A DNA stretch of 64,000 nucleotides from Dyadobacter sp. CY261. Its GTDB lineage: Bacteria; Bacteroidota; Bacteroidia; Cytophagales; Spirosomataceae. The translations under genes and the position numbers were made by a program. The stretch's first letter is position 1. Every line of letters starts with the position of its first letter. The notes under the pieces are model-generated. The model was not told where the DNA came from and did no database searches. It saw nothing but the letters and a program-made list of their open reading frames with translations. Where the stretch lies: positions 1,612,001 through 1,676,000 of the forward strand of contig NZ_JAKCPW010000001.1 of the NCBI RefSeq assembly GCF_021440085.1, written 5' to 3'. Positions 34,757 to 42,174 of the stretch are shown here, in pieces.

Positions 34757-35685
34757 TATAATGCGATAATGCCTGATGTGCCATGATCGCGACGAACCAG
34801 CGAATCCTTTACTGAAACCAACGCATTCGAAACCGAGAGGCGCGTTTGGGCGTCGAAACCGCTCATAGCAACATCTGCATGGACGCCTTTCACGAGCGCA
34901 ACAGTCGTAGCAATCAATTCTGCAATATTGTTTTGATCTTCTAAAACCAGGAAACGCTCGCCTAAAAGCGATTTCCATTGTGAGAAAACGAAATGGTCGT
35001 TATGATAACTCGCTTCGTTGGCGTGGATGTGAAAAATAAAATAGGATCGGCTGGCTTCGTTCAGCAGCGACGACGCGGTGAGATTTTCCCTGCCTTTGTA
35101 TCCGCATTTGGCCTGTAACAAATCGGCAGCCATCTGATCATGAAAACCTTCATCCCCAATCGTGAAAAGAAAGCCTTTTTCCTGTCTCTTCTCGAATGAG
35201 TCGATCGACGTATGGCGGGCTGCGAAATACCAGGCCAGCGGATAGCTTTCGCGGTTCTGTCCGCCGCCGCCACGTTCAATAAAAATCTTCGAAAGGCATT
35301 CATCAAGTTCTATAGTCCCCGACTCAAACTGTCCGACCTGCAACGGATAGTCGTCGGAAATGTGGTCGCCCACGGCCATAAACATGATTTGTGGATCCAG
35401 AATGCCATTATTGATCAGTGTATTCATCAAGGCACCGAGTTTATTTTTAATCAGGTTTTCAGGGATCGACCCCATTGACCCTGTTACATCCAATGCCACA
35501 ATGATCGGCACAGAATTGGGATGCAAGTGAGAGTCCCTCGATTCCCTGACATCCACATTACTGGGTGAAAGGTCGGGATGGATTACGCCTAGCTTGTTCT
35601 GAGTAAAGTTGTCGTCAATCGACCGAGTTTTGCGCACCCGGCTCACGCTGTCATAAGCATCGCTGCTCCATGATGAATAGCCCAT
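34756..35685 (-). CDS. Von Willebrand factor A domain protein
   Basis: A 309-residue cytosolic VWA protein. The N-terminal 55 residues are Ser/Arg-rich and likely flexible. The VWA domain begins with IIVALDVTGSMGS; this MIDAS is D-x-T-x-S at residues 66-70. Later conserved acidic sites are MAVGDHISDDY and FLFTIGDEGFHD near residue 180. A Gly-rich turn ERGGGGQNRESYPLAWYFAA precedes the second half. Bacterial VWA proteins often assemble with AAA or kinase partners. Here the gene is 4 bp after the J-domain gene and overlaps the PurA-like gene, so the three are translated together. Confidence 0.82.
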   Translation of the reverse strand: MGYSSWSSDAYDSVSRVRKTRSIDDNFTQNKLGVIHPDLSPSNVDVRESRDSHLHPNSVPIIVALDVTGSMGSIPENLIKNKLGALMNTLINNGILDPQIMFMAVGDHISDDYPLQVGQFESGTIELDECLSKIFIERGGGGQNRESYPLAWYFAARHTSIDSFEKRQEKGFLFTIGDEGFHDQMAADLLQAKCGYKGRENLTASSLLNEASRSYFIFHIHANEASYHNDHFVFSQWKSLLGERFLVLEDQNNIAELIATTVALVKGVHADVAMSGFDAQTRLSVSNALVSVKDSLVRRDHGTSGIIAL

Positions 35686-35689
35686 TGTA

Positions 35690-36559
35690 TCAGATATTTA
35701 AATGTATGAATTGGGATGGAAAGTTTTTGTCGAGCATTCCTCGGTATTTTTCGTAGCATTCCAGCGAATCGTCGTCGGAACTCAGCAAAAAGTCTATGAA
35801 ATCGCGATTATGCGTCCTTATCAGGGAAGTCCCCAGTCCGGAACAATCGCCCAGCAGGTAGGCCCCGATCCGTTTTACCATTTCGAGGTCCGCATTTTCG
35901 CTGGCTTTTTTTTTCCTTAATAACTCCCCGGGATACCAATGCCGGAAAGCGGCAGATATGGTAGACACGCGCTTATCCAGCGGGGTAGTATGGTAGAAAC
36001 CTGCCACGGCGATCCCGTGCGTTTCGGGTATGAGCATTACATGTGCGGGTGTAATGCCCAGATGTGCATGGCCCGTCTGCCTGTGCAAGAGCATACAAAA
36101 TTCAAGCAATCGCGACGTTACCCAGTTGACGTGGTCCTGGGACAGTGTAAGATTCAACAATGGAATTGCTCTCCGACTTAGCACAAATCTGTCTCCGGAA
36201 TCCCAGGTGTATGGCATGTATCGTTTAAGATGTTCGTTTGCCAGTGCAGCTATTGCCTGTTGCTTCTGCCTGCCGTGCTCGACGACGGTGCCTTCACCTT
36301 GATAAAGCACCCAATAGTCGTTGGTTAGGAAATTACCGGAATCATCGGTAAAGGCGGTGCCGCTGATAAAATGGCGGTGTATTGCCAGTAAACGATTGGT
36401 TGCCTCCTGCGCTTGGGGATGCTTGCATTTATCCGGATGGATTATTTTCAACAAGTCCCGGAAATTGAGATCTGTACCATCCGCCGGTTTCAAGGCATTA
36501 AAATGCGTGGCTCGCATTACCCGGTCAATTATTTCGCTTTCGCTCGTTATCACTGTCAA
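35690..36559 (-). CDS. J-domain plus pseudokinase-like protein
   Basis: A 289-residue protein. Residues 25-65 resemble a J-domain, with HPD at 41-43 (LLKIIHPDKCKHPQAQEATN), the motif that contacts Hsp70. Residues 85-230 resemble a protein-kinase C-lobe: LLEFCMLLHRQTGHAHLGIT and PAHVMLIPETHGIAVAGF stand where HRDxKPxN and DFG would be, but the catalytic and metal Asp are absent, so it should not phosphorylate. No signal or membrane segment. First gene of the cassette with the VWA and PurA-like genes. The kinase relationship is my reading and needs a profile search. Confidence 0.65.
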   Translation of the reverse strand: MTVITSESEIIDRVMRATHFNALKPADGTDLNFRDLLKIIHPDKCKHPQAQEATNRLLAIHRHFISGTAFTDDSGNFLTNDYWVLYQGEGTVVEHGRQKQQAIAALANEHLKRYMPYTWDSGDRFVLSRRAIPLLNLTLSQDHVNWVTSRLLEFCMLLHRQTGHAHLGITPAHVMLIPETHGIAVAGFYHTTPLDKRVSTISAAFRHWYPGELLRKKKASENADLEMVKRIGAYLLGDCSGLGTSLIRTHNRDFIDFLLSSDDDSLECYEKYRGMLDKNFPSQFIHLNI

Positions 36560-36583
36560 ATCTGATTGCAGGTCGACCAGGTA

Positions 36584-36754
36584 ATGGCCGACGAACAGGC
36601 AATCTATCAGATATGGCGGCTTTCAGAACGTTTAAATGATCTTCCGGCATTCCCGGATTACTATCCGGCATTAAAGGCCGATCGAAAAGCAACGTCGGAA
36701 AACGCGGTACGTCATGGGGAGCTCAGCGCAAAGTTCAACAAAATAAACACTTAG
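36584..36754 (+). CDS. Possible small divergent ORF
   Basis: A 56-codon frame starting at ATG 36584 (MADEQAIYQIWRLSERLNDL), with a soluble, charged and natural-looking composition. It is divergent from the J-domain gene, with 24 bp between starts, and no family is recognised. It may be real and part of the cassette or may be chance. Confidence 0.3.
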   Translation: MADEQAIYQIWRLSERLNDLPAFPDYYPALKADRKATSENAVRHGELSAKFNKINT

Positions 36755-36796
36755 CATAGTAAGGCAGGCACGCAGGACGTTGAACGCAAAGAAATG

Positions 36797-36817
36797 TTGG
36801 GCATAGTCTCGGTTCGG
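36797..36817 (+). repeat. Decayed REP-like copy
   Basis: ttgggcatagtctcggttcgg matches the first 20 bases of the REP elements beside the RAYT gene (ttgggcgtagtct), with the rest lost. Confidence 0.4.
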
Positions 36818-36847
36818 CCGCGTTAGTGTACGGTGCAAAAGTCGGAC

Positions 36848-36932
36848 GTTCAAACAAGCTGAATGTACAAACAAGATAAGCGTGCAGACAATTTGGGCGT
36901 GCAGACAGGTTGAGTGTACAGACAAGTTGGGC
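36848..36932 (+). repeat. Five 17-bp tandem repeats
   Basis: The units are gttcaaacaagctgaat, gtacaaacaagataagc, gtgcagacaatttgggc, gtgcagacaggttgagt and gtacagacaagttgggc, each exactly 17 bp. The last unit runs into the REP element (ttgggcgtagtc). Confidence 0.85.
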
Positions 36933-36976
36933 GTAGTCTTCAGACTTCGTCCGAGCGTCAAGCGGTCTCCGATCGC
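36927..36976 (+). repeat. REP-like element, left of RAYT gene
   Basis: The 50-bp element starts ttgggcgtagtcttcagact, continues with cgtccgagcgtc and ends cggtctccgatcgc. Its copies at 37683 (inverted) and 37866 share these blocks and have the palindromic core gtagtct...agactac. Confidence 0.75.
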
Positions 36977-36985
36977 AACCAATCA

Positions 36986-37543
36986 TTAAACATAAACTAT
37001 CTGAATAAACGCCACCTCAATTAATCCCTTCCACCCCGCATAACAACCCGCACTGGAATACAAATACTCCTCCGGCCGCTCTACCCAACCCGCGCGGACA
37101 GGGTTCATATGAATGTAATTCAGCTTCTGCTCAGCGAATTTGACAGAAAACAATTCAACCGGATGGTTCTCATGCGTCCAAAACTGATGAAAGCTGTTCC
37201 GCATATTTCGCCTCGCCGCGAATTCAAAACGCTTCAACATCCAGTCCTTTCGACTCTCGGTCTCGCTTTGAATCGTTTCGATGATTGTCCTGCCGGTGAA
37301 TTTTTTAAACTCCCTTACTACCTCCGACAGGTTACCTTTACTGGCCCGCCATATTACGTGTACATGATTGGTCATAATGACGTATGCGTAGATTTCCAGG
37401 CCCATTTTAGATTGGCAATATTTCATGCTGTCAATCAGAATATCCCGATAGATTTTTCTTGAAAAAGTGTCGACCCAGTCGATGACCTGGAAAGTCATGT
37501 AGTGTGCTGCGTCCTGGTCTGCGATTTTGTAGGTTTGGCTCAT
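36986..37543 (-). CDS. REP-associated tyrosine transposase (RAYT)
   Basis: A 185-residue Y1 transposase of the RAYT type. I start at ATG 37541-37543 (MSQTYKIADQDAAHYMTF), the normal family N-terminus; 16 upstream residues are also in frame. The His-x-His metal site is in MTNHVHVIWRAS near residue 75. The family block KLNYIHMNPVRAGWV with EYLYSSAGCYAG lies near the end; the catalytic Tyr is expected in KLNYIH. RAYTs mobilise or maintain REP palindromes. Matching REP-like elements flank the gene in inverted orientation, so it probably acts on them. Confidence 0.9.
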   Translation of the reverse strand: MSQTYKIADQDAAHYMTFQVIDWVDTFSRKIYRDILIDSMKYCQSKMGLEIYAYVIMTNHVHVIWRASKGNLSEVVREFKKFTGRTIIETIQSETESRKDWMLKRFEFAARRNMRNSFHQFWTHENHPVELFSVKFAEQKLNYIHMNPVRAGWVERPEEYLYSSAGCYAGWKGLIEVAFIQIVYV

Positions 37544-37682
37544 AACATCGGCGTTTTTACTGTTGATACGCTCGATTGTTGGATTGGTCACAATTGGGGT
37601 TTGTTGTTGTTTGGTTGTATTACTTTTTAGTTACGGTTTTCGTTTTTTGGTTATCGATTTTTAGGTTGGTTGGGTTACTTTC

Positions 37683-37731
37683 CGGTCAGAGACCGGGTGA
37701 CGCTCGGACGTAGTCGGAGACTACGCCCAAC
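37683..37731 (-). repeat. REP-like element, upstream of RAYT gene (inverted)
   Basis: Read on the minus strand it is ttgggcgtagtctccgact, acgtccgagcgtcacccgg, tctctgaccg. It differs from the left copy at few positions and lies in opposite orientation, so the transposase gene sits between inverted copies. Confidence 0.75.
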
Positions 37732-37865
37732 ATCTTCGCTGTATTCTCTACGAGATTTTGTAAGTCAAAATTTCGCCACATTGACTCACGCAATTCCTGA
37801 GTAAACTGCGCAACGTGCAGAAAACATCAAAAACAGATCACGCATAAAAAATTGAACGCCAAAAG
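37732..37865. other. Non-coding DNA between two REP-like copies
   Basis: Part of a 560-bp gene-free gap (37544-38107). Besides the REP copies at 37683 and 37866, I see T/G-rich DNA at 37590-37680 and no gene. Confidence 0.45.
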
Positions 37866-37914
37866 TTGGGCGTAGTCTCAGACTACCTCCGAGCGCCAGG
37901 CAGTCTCCGGCCCC
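37866..37914 (+). repeat. REP-like element, third copy
   Basis: ttgggcgtagtctcagacta, followed by cctccgagcgccagg and cagtctccggcccc. The 15-bp centre gtagtctcagactac is a near-perfect palindrome. Same orientation as the left copy. Confidence 0.75.
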
Positions 37915-38107
37915 AACAAAAATTTGACCACACCAACAATCAATAAAGCAATCAAAACAAAGTCCCACACAGGATCCATTTGTCACAATCCCCCCCTGAC
38001 AATGTCGCAAATCACATCTCTTTTTGTAAACAGAACCCGCTTAGTTTGTAACATCGGATTCATGTCGGGCGCAGCACTTAAAATGCTGTCAAAAAGATCG
38101 GAAGCAC

Positions 38108-38377
38108 ATGGTAGAAGTATTCAAAACAGACGTAGAGAAACAAAGCCAGGCAAATCTTTTGATCAACCTGATCTGCATCGCATTCAACGGCTATCAGGCC
38201 AGTTTTGATCTCGAAGATTGCGACAGGATTTTGCGGATCACATCCTCAGGCGACCCGGTATGCGATATCAGCATAATAGGGTTACTGGAAAGCTTTGGAT
38301 ACCAAGCCGCTGTCCTGGAAGAATCATTTTCCGGGCCTGCATTCCGAAACAACGCAGAAGCGAAGATTAACAACTAA
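38108..38377 (+). CDS. Small conserved hypothetical protein
   Basis: An 89-residue soluble protein (MVEVFKTDVEKQSQANLLI, DLEDCDRILRI, GLLESFGYQAAVLEE). The beta-alpha-beta-beta-alpha-beta pattern looks like a ferredoxin/heavy-metal-associated fold without the CxxC motif. I recognise the general type from Bacteroidota gene clusters with DoxX-like and SRPBCC proteins. It precedes the DoxX-like gene by 12 bp, so the two are probably co-transcribed. Confidence 0.65.
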   Translation: MVEVFKTDVEKQSQANLLINLICIAFNGYQASFDLEDCDRILRITSSGDPVCDISIIGLLESFGYQAAVLEESFSGPAFRNNAEAKINN

Positions 38378-38389
38378 ACTACATCAACA

Positions 38390-38770
38390 ATGAAAAAGAC
38401 AAAGATTATTTTCTGGGTCGTTACAGGATTACTGGCGGTCATGCTCGGCATCGGTTCCGTTTTTGATGCCATTTCGGCCCCCGAAGCTGTGGCACATGTA
38501 ACGCGGATCGGCTATCCGGTATACATTGTCCCGTTTCTGGGCGTGGCCAAAATTTTGGGCATTATTGCTATCGTCGTTCCCGGTTATCCGAGGATCAAGG
38601 AATGGGCATATGCCGGAATTTTCTACGATCTGCTGGGCGCATTTTATTCGCACATCGCATTCGGCGACGGGCCGGACATGTGGGCCGGATTCATTGTAGG
38701 TTTTGCACTGATCGCCACATCTTACATTTATTATCACAGAATACAGCAACAAACCTACACTGCCGTTTAG
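38390..38770 (+). CDS. DoxX-like family membrane protein
   Basis: A 126-residue protein with four hydrophobic helices, typical of the DoxX-like family (VVTGLLAVMLGIGSVFDA, PFLGVAKILGIIAI, GIFYDLLGAFYSHIA). The exact role is unknown; DoxX proteins are linked to redox and thiol stress in some bacteria. It follows the small conserved gene closely and precedes the SRPBCC gene by 119 bp. Confidence 0.85.
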   Translation: MKKTKIIFWVVTGLLAVMLGIGSVFDAISAPEAVAHVTRIGYPVYIVPFLGVAKILGIIAIVVPGYPRIKEWAYAGIFYDLLGAFYSHIAFGDGPDMWAGFIVGFALIATSYIYYHRIQQQTYTAV

Positions 38771-38889
38771 CCACCAACGTAACCGGGCACCAACATCCTT
38801 TTGGCACGTTCACTGCCTCTTTCCCCGTTCCCGATTAGCTTTTAACGTTCTTATTACGCTTTTTTTCCAAAACCTAAAAAATCTATAAA

Positions 38890-39423
38890 ATGAAGATTGT
38901 CAAGAAAATACTGTTTGTCATTGCAGGTATCATTGTTCTCGCACTCATCGTTGCGCTTTTTGTGAGCAAAGAATACACCGTCAAACGAGAGATCACCATC
39001 AATAAGCCCAGCCAGCAAGTTTTTGAATACGTCAGACTCATCAAAAACCAGGCGCATTATAACAAATGGGTAATGATGGATCCGAATATGAAAAAGGATT
39101 ACAAAGGCACCGACGGAACGATCGGCTTTGTTTACGCCTGGGACAGCAAGGACGATGGCGTTGGAAAGGGCGAAGAAGAGATAAAGCAGATCGAGGACGG
39201 TAAGAAGGTCGACCTGGAAATCCGGTTCATTAAACCTTTCGAAGGATTGGCACACACCGAAATGACAACCGAAGCTGTCTCGCCCACCCAAACCAAAGTA
39301 GCCTGGGGAATGACCGGCGAAAGCAAGTACCCCATGAATTTCATGAATATTTTCATAGACGGTATTTTGGGCAAGGACCTGGACGAAAGCCTGAACAACC
39401 TGAAAGGCGTCCTGGAAAAGTAA
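38890..39423 (+). CDS. SRPBCC family (polyketide cyclase-like) protein with membrane anchor
   Basis: A 177-residue protein. Residues 1-24 form one hydrophobic helix (VKKILFVIAGIIVLALIVAL). The START/Bet v1-like domain follows (YTVKREITINKPSQQVFEYV, WVMMDPNMKKDYKG, TKVAWGMTGESKYPMNFMN), a pocket for lipophilic ligands. Such genes occur next to DinB and glyoxalase genes in Bacteroidota. The antisense open frame over it has no family features. Confidence 0.85.
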   Translation: MKIVKKILFVIAGIIVLALIVALFVSKEYTVKREITINKPSQQVFEYVRLIKNQAHYNKWVMMDPNMKKDYKGTDGTIGFVYAWDSKDDGVGKGEEEIKQIEDGKKVDLEIRFIKPFEGLAHTEMTTEAVSPTQTKVAWGMTGESKYPMNFMNIFIDGILGKDLDESLNNLKGVLEK

Positions 39424-39470
39424 GCACTCATCTATTTCCAACTCATCAGCAACTAAAAACAATTAAAGCT

Positions 39471-40031
39471 ATGTCAACAAACAACCTGGGACCATCCCCC
39501 GTGCCGCAATCGAGAGAGACTATGGACAGACGACGGCTACTGCTTGAACTCGATCAAACCGAGCAAGACTTTTACTCCACCCTAGCTTCATTTCAAGCAA
39601 ATGAGGTAAACGTAGTCCCGTTTGAGGGCAGTTGGACGGCCGGGCAAGTCGCCGAGCATATCCTGCTGTCGGAATCCGGTATCCCGGAAACCGTGCTGGG
39701 ATCCACGGATGAAACCGATCGCCCGGTAGCGCAATATGTACCCGTCATCGAATCGATCTTTTTGGATTTCTCGGCCAAGTACAAGTCTCCGGATTTCATC
39801 TTGCCCTCATCAGGCCCTCATAATCAGCAGGAACTGTTGGAAGCATTCAAAGGGGAACGCGCTGAAATTCGTAAAATTGCGGCTAGCGAAGACCTAACGC
39901 TAACATGTACAGACTTTGAATTTCCCCAGATCGCCAAATTGACGCGCTGGGAATGGTTGCAATTTGTGCTGTGCCACTCGAAAAGACATGCGCGACAGTT
40001 ACGCAACATTTATGAGAAAGTTACCCGGTAG
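39471..40031 (+). CDS. DinB superfamily protein
   Basis: A 186-residue four-helix protein. The helices begin at RRRLLLELDQTEQDFYSTL, with WTAGQVAEHILLSE near residue 60 and WLQFVLCHSKRHARQLRNI near the end; the His residues in AEHI and CHSKRHARQ are the likely metal ligands. It lies 47 bp after the SRPBCC gene, in the same orientation. The enzymatic role is unknown. Confidence 0.85.
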   Translation: MSTNNLGPSPVPQSRETMDRRRLLLELDQTEQDFYSTLASFQANEVNVVPFEGSWTAGQVAEHILLSESGIPETVLGSTDETDRPVAQYVPVIESIFLDFSAKYKSPDFILPSSGPHNQQELLEAFKGERAEIRKIAASEDLTLTCTDFEFPQIAKLTRWEWLQFVLCHSKRHARQLRNIYEKVTR

Positions 40032-40092
40032 GTCTCGGCATAGTGGATCAAAGATTTGATAACTTGCGGTTCCATTTTATGACACAAGTTTT

Positions 40093-40575
40093 ATGTTCCA
40101 AAAGTTATTGTTTTTGTTTCTTTTACTGGTGGGATCGAACGGCTTCGCCCAATCGACTGCCAGCCCCCAAAAAATAGCCCCGTTTCAGATCAGACTGGTT
40201 AGCGGCCAACAATACACATCAGCACAACTGGCCGCCGGGCCCGTTGTGCTGATCTATTTTTCACCCGATTGTGAGCATTGTCAGAAATTCACGAAAGACC
40301 TTTTAAAGAATTACAGTGTGGTTGCGAACAAACAGGTGGTGATGGTTACTTTCCAATCCATGGAAATGCTGAAACCATTTGTGACGCAATACAGCCTTGG
40401 CACTTATCCTAATTTTAAAGTCGGTACCGAAGGGACTTCTTACCTCGTGCAGCGCTACTACCAGATTCGTTCATTTCCCTACATTGCCATCTACGACAAA
40501 AAAGGCAACCTCGTCAGGACATTTGAAGGAGAGCAGCCGCATGCTGAAATTTTTAAAGCGTTGAAGCAAATCTAA
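40093..40575 (+). CDS. Exported thioredoxin-like protein
   Basis: A 160-residue thioredoxin-fold protein with a signal peptide (MFQKLLFLFLLLVGSNGFAQ). The active-site motif is C-E-H-C in FSPDCEHCQKF and the cis-Pro loop is RSFPYIAIYD. It should act as a periplasmic thiol-disulfide oxidoreductase of the TlpA/redoxin type. It is convergent with the enolase-superfamily gene, with only 11 bp between the stops. Confidence 0.85.
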   Translation: MFQKLLFLFLLLVGSNGFAQSTASPQKIAPFQIRLVSGQQYTSAQLAAGPVVLIYFSPDCEHCQKFTKDLLKNYSVVANKQVVMVTFQSMEMLKPFVTQYSLGTYPNFKVGTEGTSYLVQRYYQIRSFPYIAIYDKKGNLVRTFEGEQPHAEIFKALKQI

Positions 40576-40586
40576 AAACAGCTTAA

Positions 40587-41993
40587 TTAGCCGTTAAACA
40601 TCCCCTCATAATGCGCCGAAGGTGCCAGTATTCCCCCACTTTCGGCGTAAAAGGATTTGTCGGTAAGATATACGCCTTTCCGGGTCTTCGTCCAGCTGCC
40701 GTCGGCCTTCGGATGGAAGGTCATTAACTTATCCCAGTTCTTGTAGTATTGATGTCCGTTGGTTTCCTGTAACCCAATGGACATTCCGGGAAACGGTTGC
40801 AAGCGGGCCGCCACATTCTTGTTCCAATCGACCAGGATCGGATTCACCGTCAGGTCGGCACAAAAACACGGAACCTTTTTTTCGTAGGCTAATTGGGTGA
40901 TTTTCATAGTCATACTCATGGTTTTAGCAATAGCTTTCACCGCAATGGCCGAGTACCCAAGCTCGATGCGATGCGCGGCGTCCTCGACCGTATGTGCGCT
41001 TTCGTCAGCAGCCACACGTACGCCCAGGTCACCCACATAAGTCTCGTTACTCTCCTCAAAAGGCTCCTCGATTACGGCTATCTGCTCAAATGCCCCAATT
41101 TTTCTCGCATGGTCGAGGAATCGCATCAATGTCTCTTTTTTTTCATAACGGCCATTCACATCGAAATAATAAGGGATTTTACCGTTTTGAGTGTAAGGCG
41201 TTTCATAATGTCCGATGGCCTTGTGCACAGCCGTCAGAAATGCGATGTCCTTTTCGATCATTTCCTGCTGTGTGCCTGCCGCCCCGGTTTTTAGTTTTAA
41301 AATAAAATAGCCCTCGTCGGCAGCCTCCTTGACGCGCTCGGGCGTCGTTCCGACGGCGAACGAAGGGATACTCGCCACTTTCTCATGTCGGTAAGAAAGG
41401 CCAGGCCGATATGCTGCCGGTACCATTTCATCAAACTGTTTCATCCCATTCTCCTGCGCGTAAAGCAGCCAGGCCGCATTGTCCACGCATACCAATGCAT
41501 TCAATGCAAATGTTTTGCGGAGGTCGGGGTTACCGGTTATTTTCTTACCATAAGCAAGCACTTCGGGCAGAATATCGTTGAGCAACTGAACCGGATCGTG
41601 GAATGACGTCCCTTTGATCATTTGTAATGCGCGTTCGCTCATTGCATACATTAATGCATTACCCGCACTTTCGGAATGCGCTGCAAAAACTTTTGAATCA
41701 GACCATAAAACTCCCTGCGTTCCCAACCCAACCTTTTTGATACCCGAATCGGATTCGAGCATCGCAATGGCCTGCCAACTATCGGTAATGGCGCTGCCCT
41801 TGAAACGATAGGGATTCAATGGCTCGCGCTCGAAATTAGAACTGACGTTTTTAATGGTGATCTTTTTCACGGTTGGCTTTGGCAATGGGTTCAGGATATG
41901 GTTTTCAGGCGCAAATATACCGGCTGCCGCCAGCAAGCCCGCGCGACGGGCAAATTCACGGCGTGAAAGATGATCGGATTGTTGGGATACCAT
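40587..41993 (-). CDS. Tat-exported enolase-superfamily enzyme (mandelate racemase/muconate lactonizing type)
   Basis: A 468-residue enzyme of the enolase superfamily. Signal: SRREFARRAGLLAAAGIF (twin-arginine). Catalytic residues are visible: the K-x-K in FILKLKTG, metal ligands in YYFDVNGRY, VIEEPFEES and RVAADESAH, and the second base Lys in AIAVKAIAKT. Members racemise or epimerise acids and dipeptides, or dehydrate sugar acids; which one is open. It follows the SusC/SusD pair at 42175-47225 in the same direction but is separated by a terminator. Confidence 0.85.
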   Translation of the reverse strand: MVSQQSDHLSRREFARRAGLLAAAGIFAPENHILNPLPKPTVKKITIKNVSSNFEREPLNPYRFKGSAITDSWQAIAMLESDSGIKKVGLGTQGVLWSDSKVFAAHSESAGNALMYAMSERALQMIKGTSFHDPVQLLNDILPEVLAYGKKITGNPDLRKTFALNALVCVDNAAWLLYAQENGMKQFDEMVPAAYRPGLSYRHEKVASIPSFAVGTTPERVKEAADEGYFILKLKTGAAGTQQEMIEKDIAFLTAVHKAIGHYETPYTQNGKIPYYFDVNGRYEKKETLMRFLDHARKIGAFEQIAVIEEPFEESNETYVGDLGVRVAADESAHTVEDAAHRIELGYSAIAVKAIAKTMSMTMKITQLAYEKKVPCFCADLTVNPILVDWNKNVAARLQPFPGMSIGLQETNGHQYYKNWDKLMTFHPKADGSWTKTRKGVYLTDKSFYAESGGILAPSAHYEGMFNG

Positions 41994-42091
41994 GGGTTCA
42001 GGATATGTGATTCAAATATGCAGACTTCTTAACCAGCCGCTACCCTGACCCAATTTCTAAATTTCATCCCATTTTACACACCTAAATTCCA

Positions 42092-42134
42092 ACAAAAACA
42101 AAATCAGCCGGCTTCTGCGGAGGCCGGCTGATTT
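42092..42134 (-). terminator. Terminator after SusD
   Basis: A 12-bp stem (aaatcagccggc / gccggctgattt) with a 10-nt loop. On the minus strand it is followed by TTTGTTTTTG. It lies 41 bp beyond the susD stop. Confidence 0.8.
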
Positions 42135-42174
42135 ACATTACGCTATGAGAATTAACTAAGACTTATTGACGTGA

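Noticed and set aside
34757-34978. Longer N-terminus for the PurA-like protein
   Set aside because: Those 74 codons overlap the VWA gene, are Cys/Arg-rich and unlike PurA; the ATG at 34756 is next to the conserved P-loop.
36848-36932. CRISPR array
   Set aside because: The units follow one another without spacers and diverge steadily; there are no cas genes.
38854-39462. 202-codon open frame on the minus strand
   Set aside because: It lies fully opposite the SRPBCC gene, has no family features, and the plus-strand protein is clearly real.
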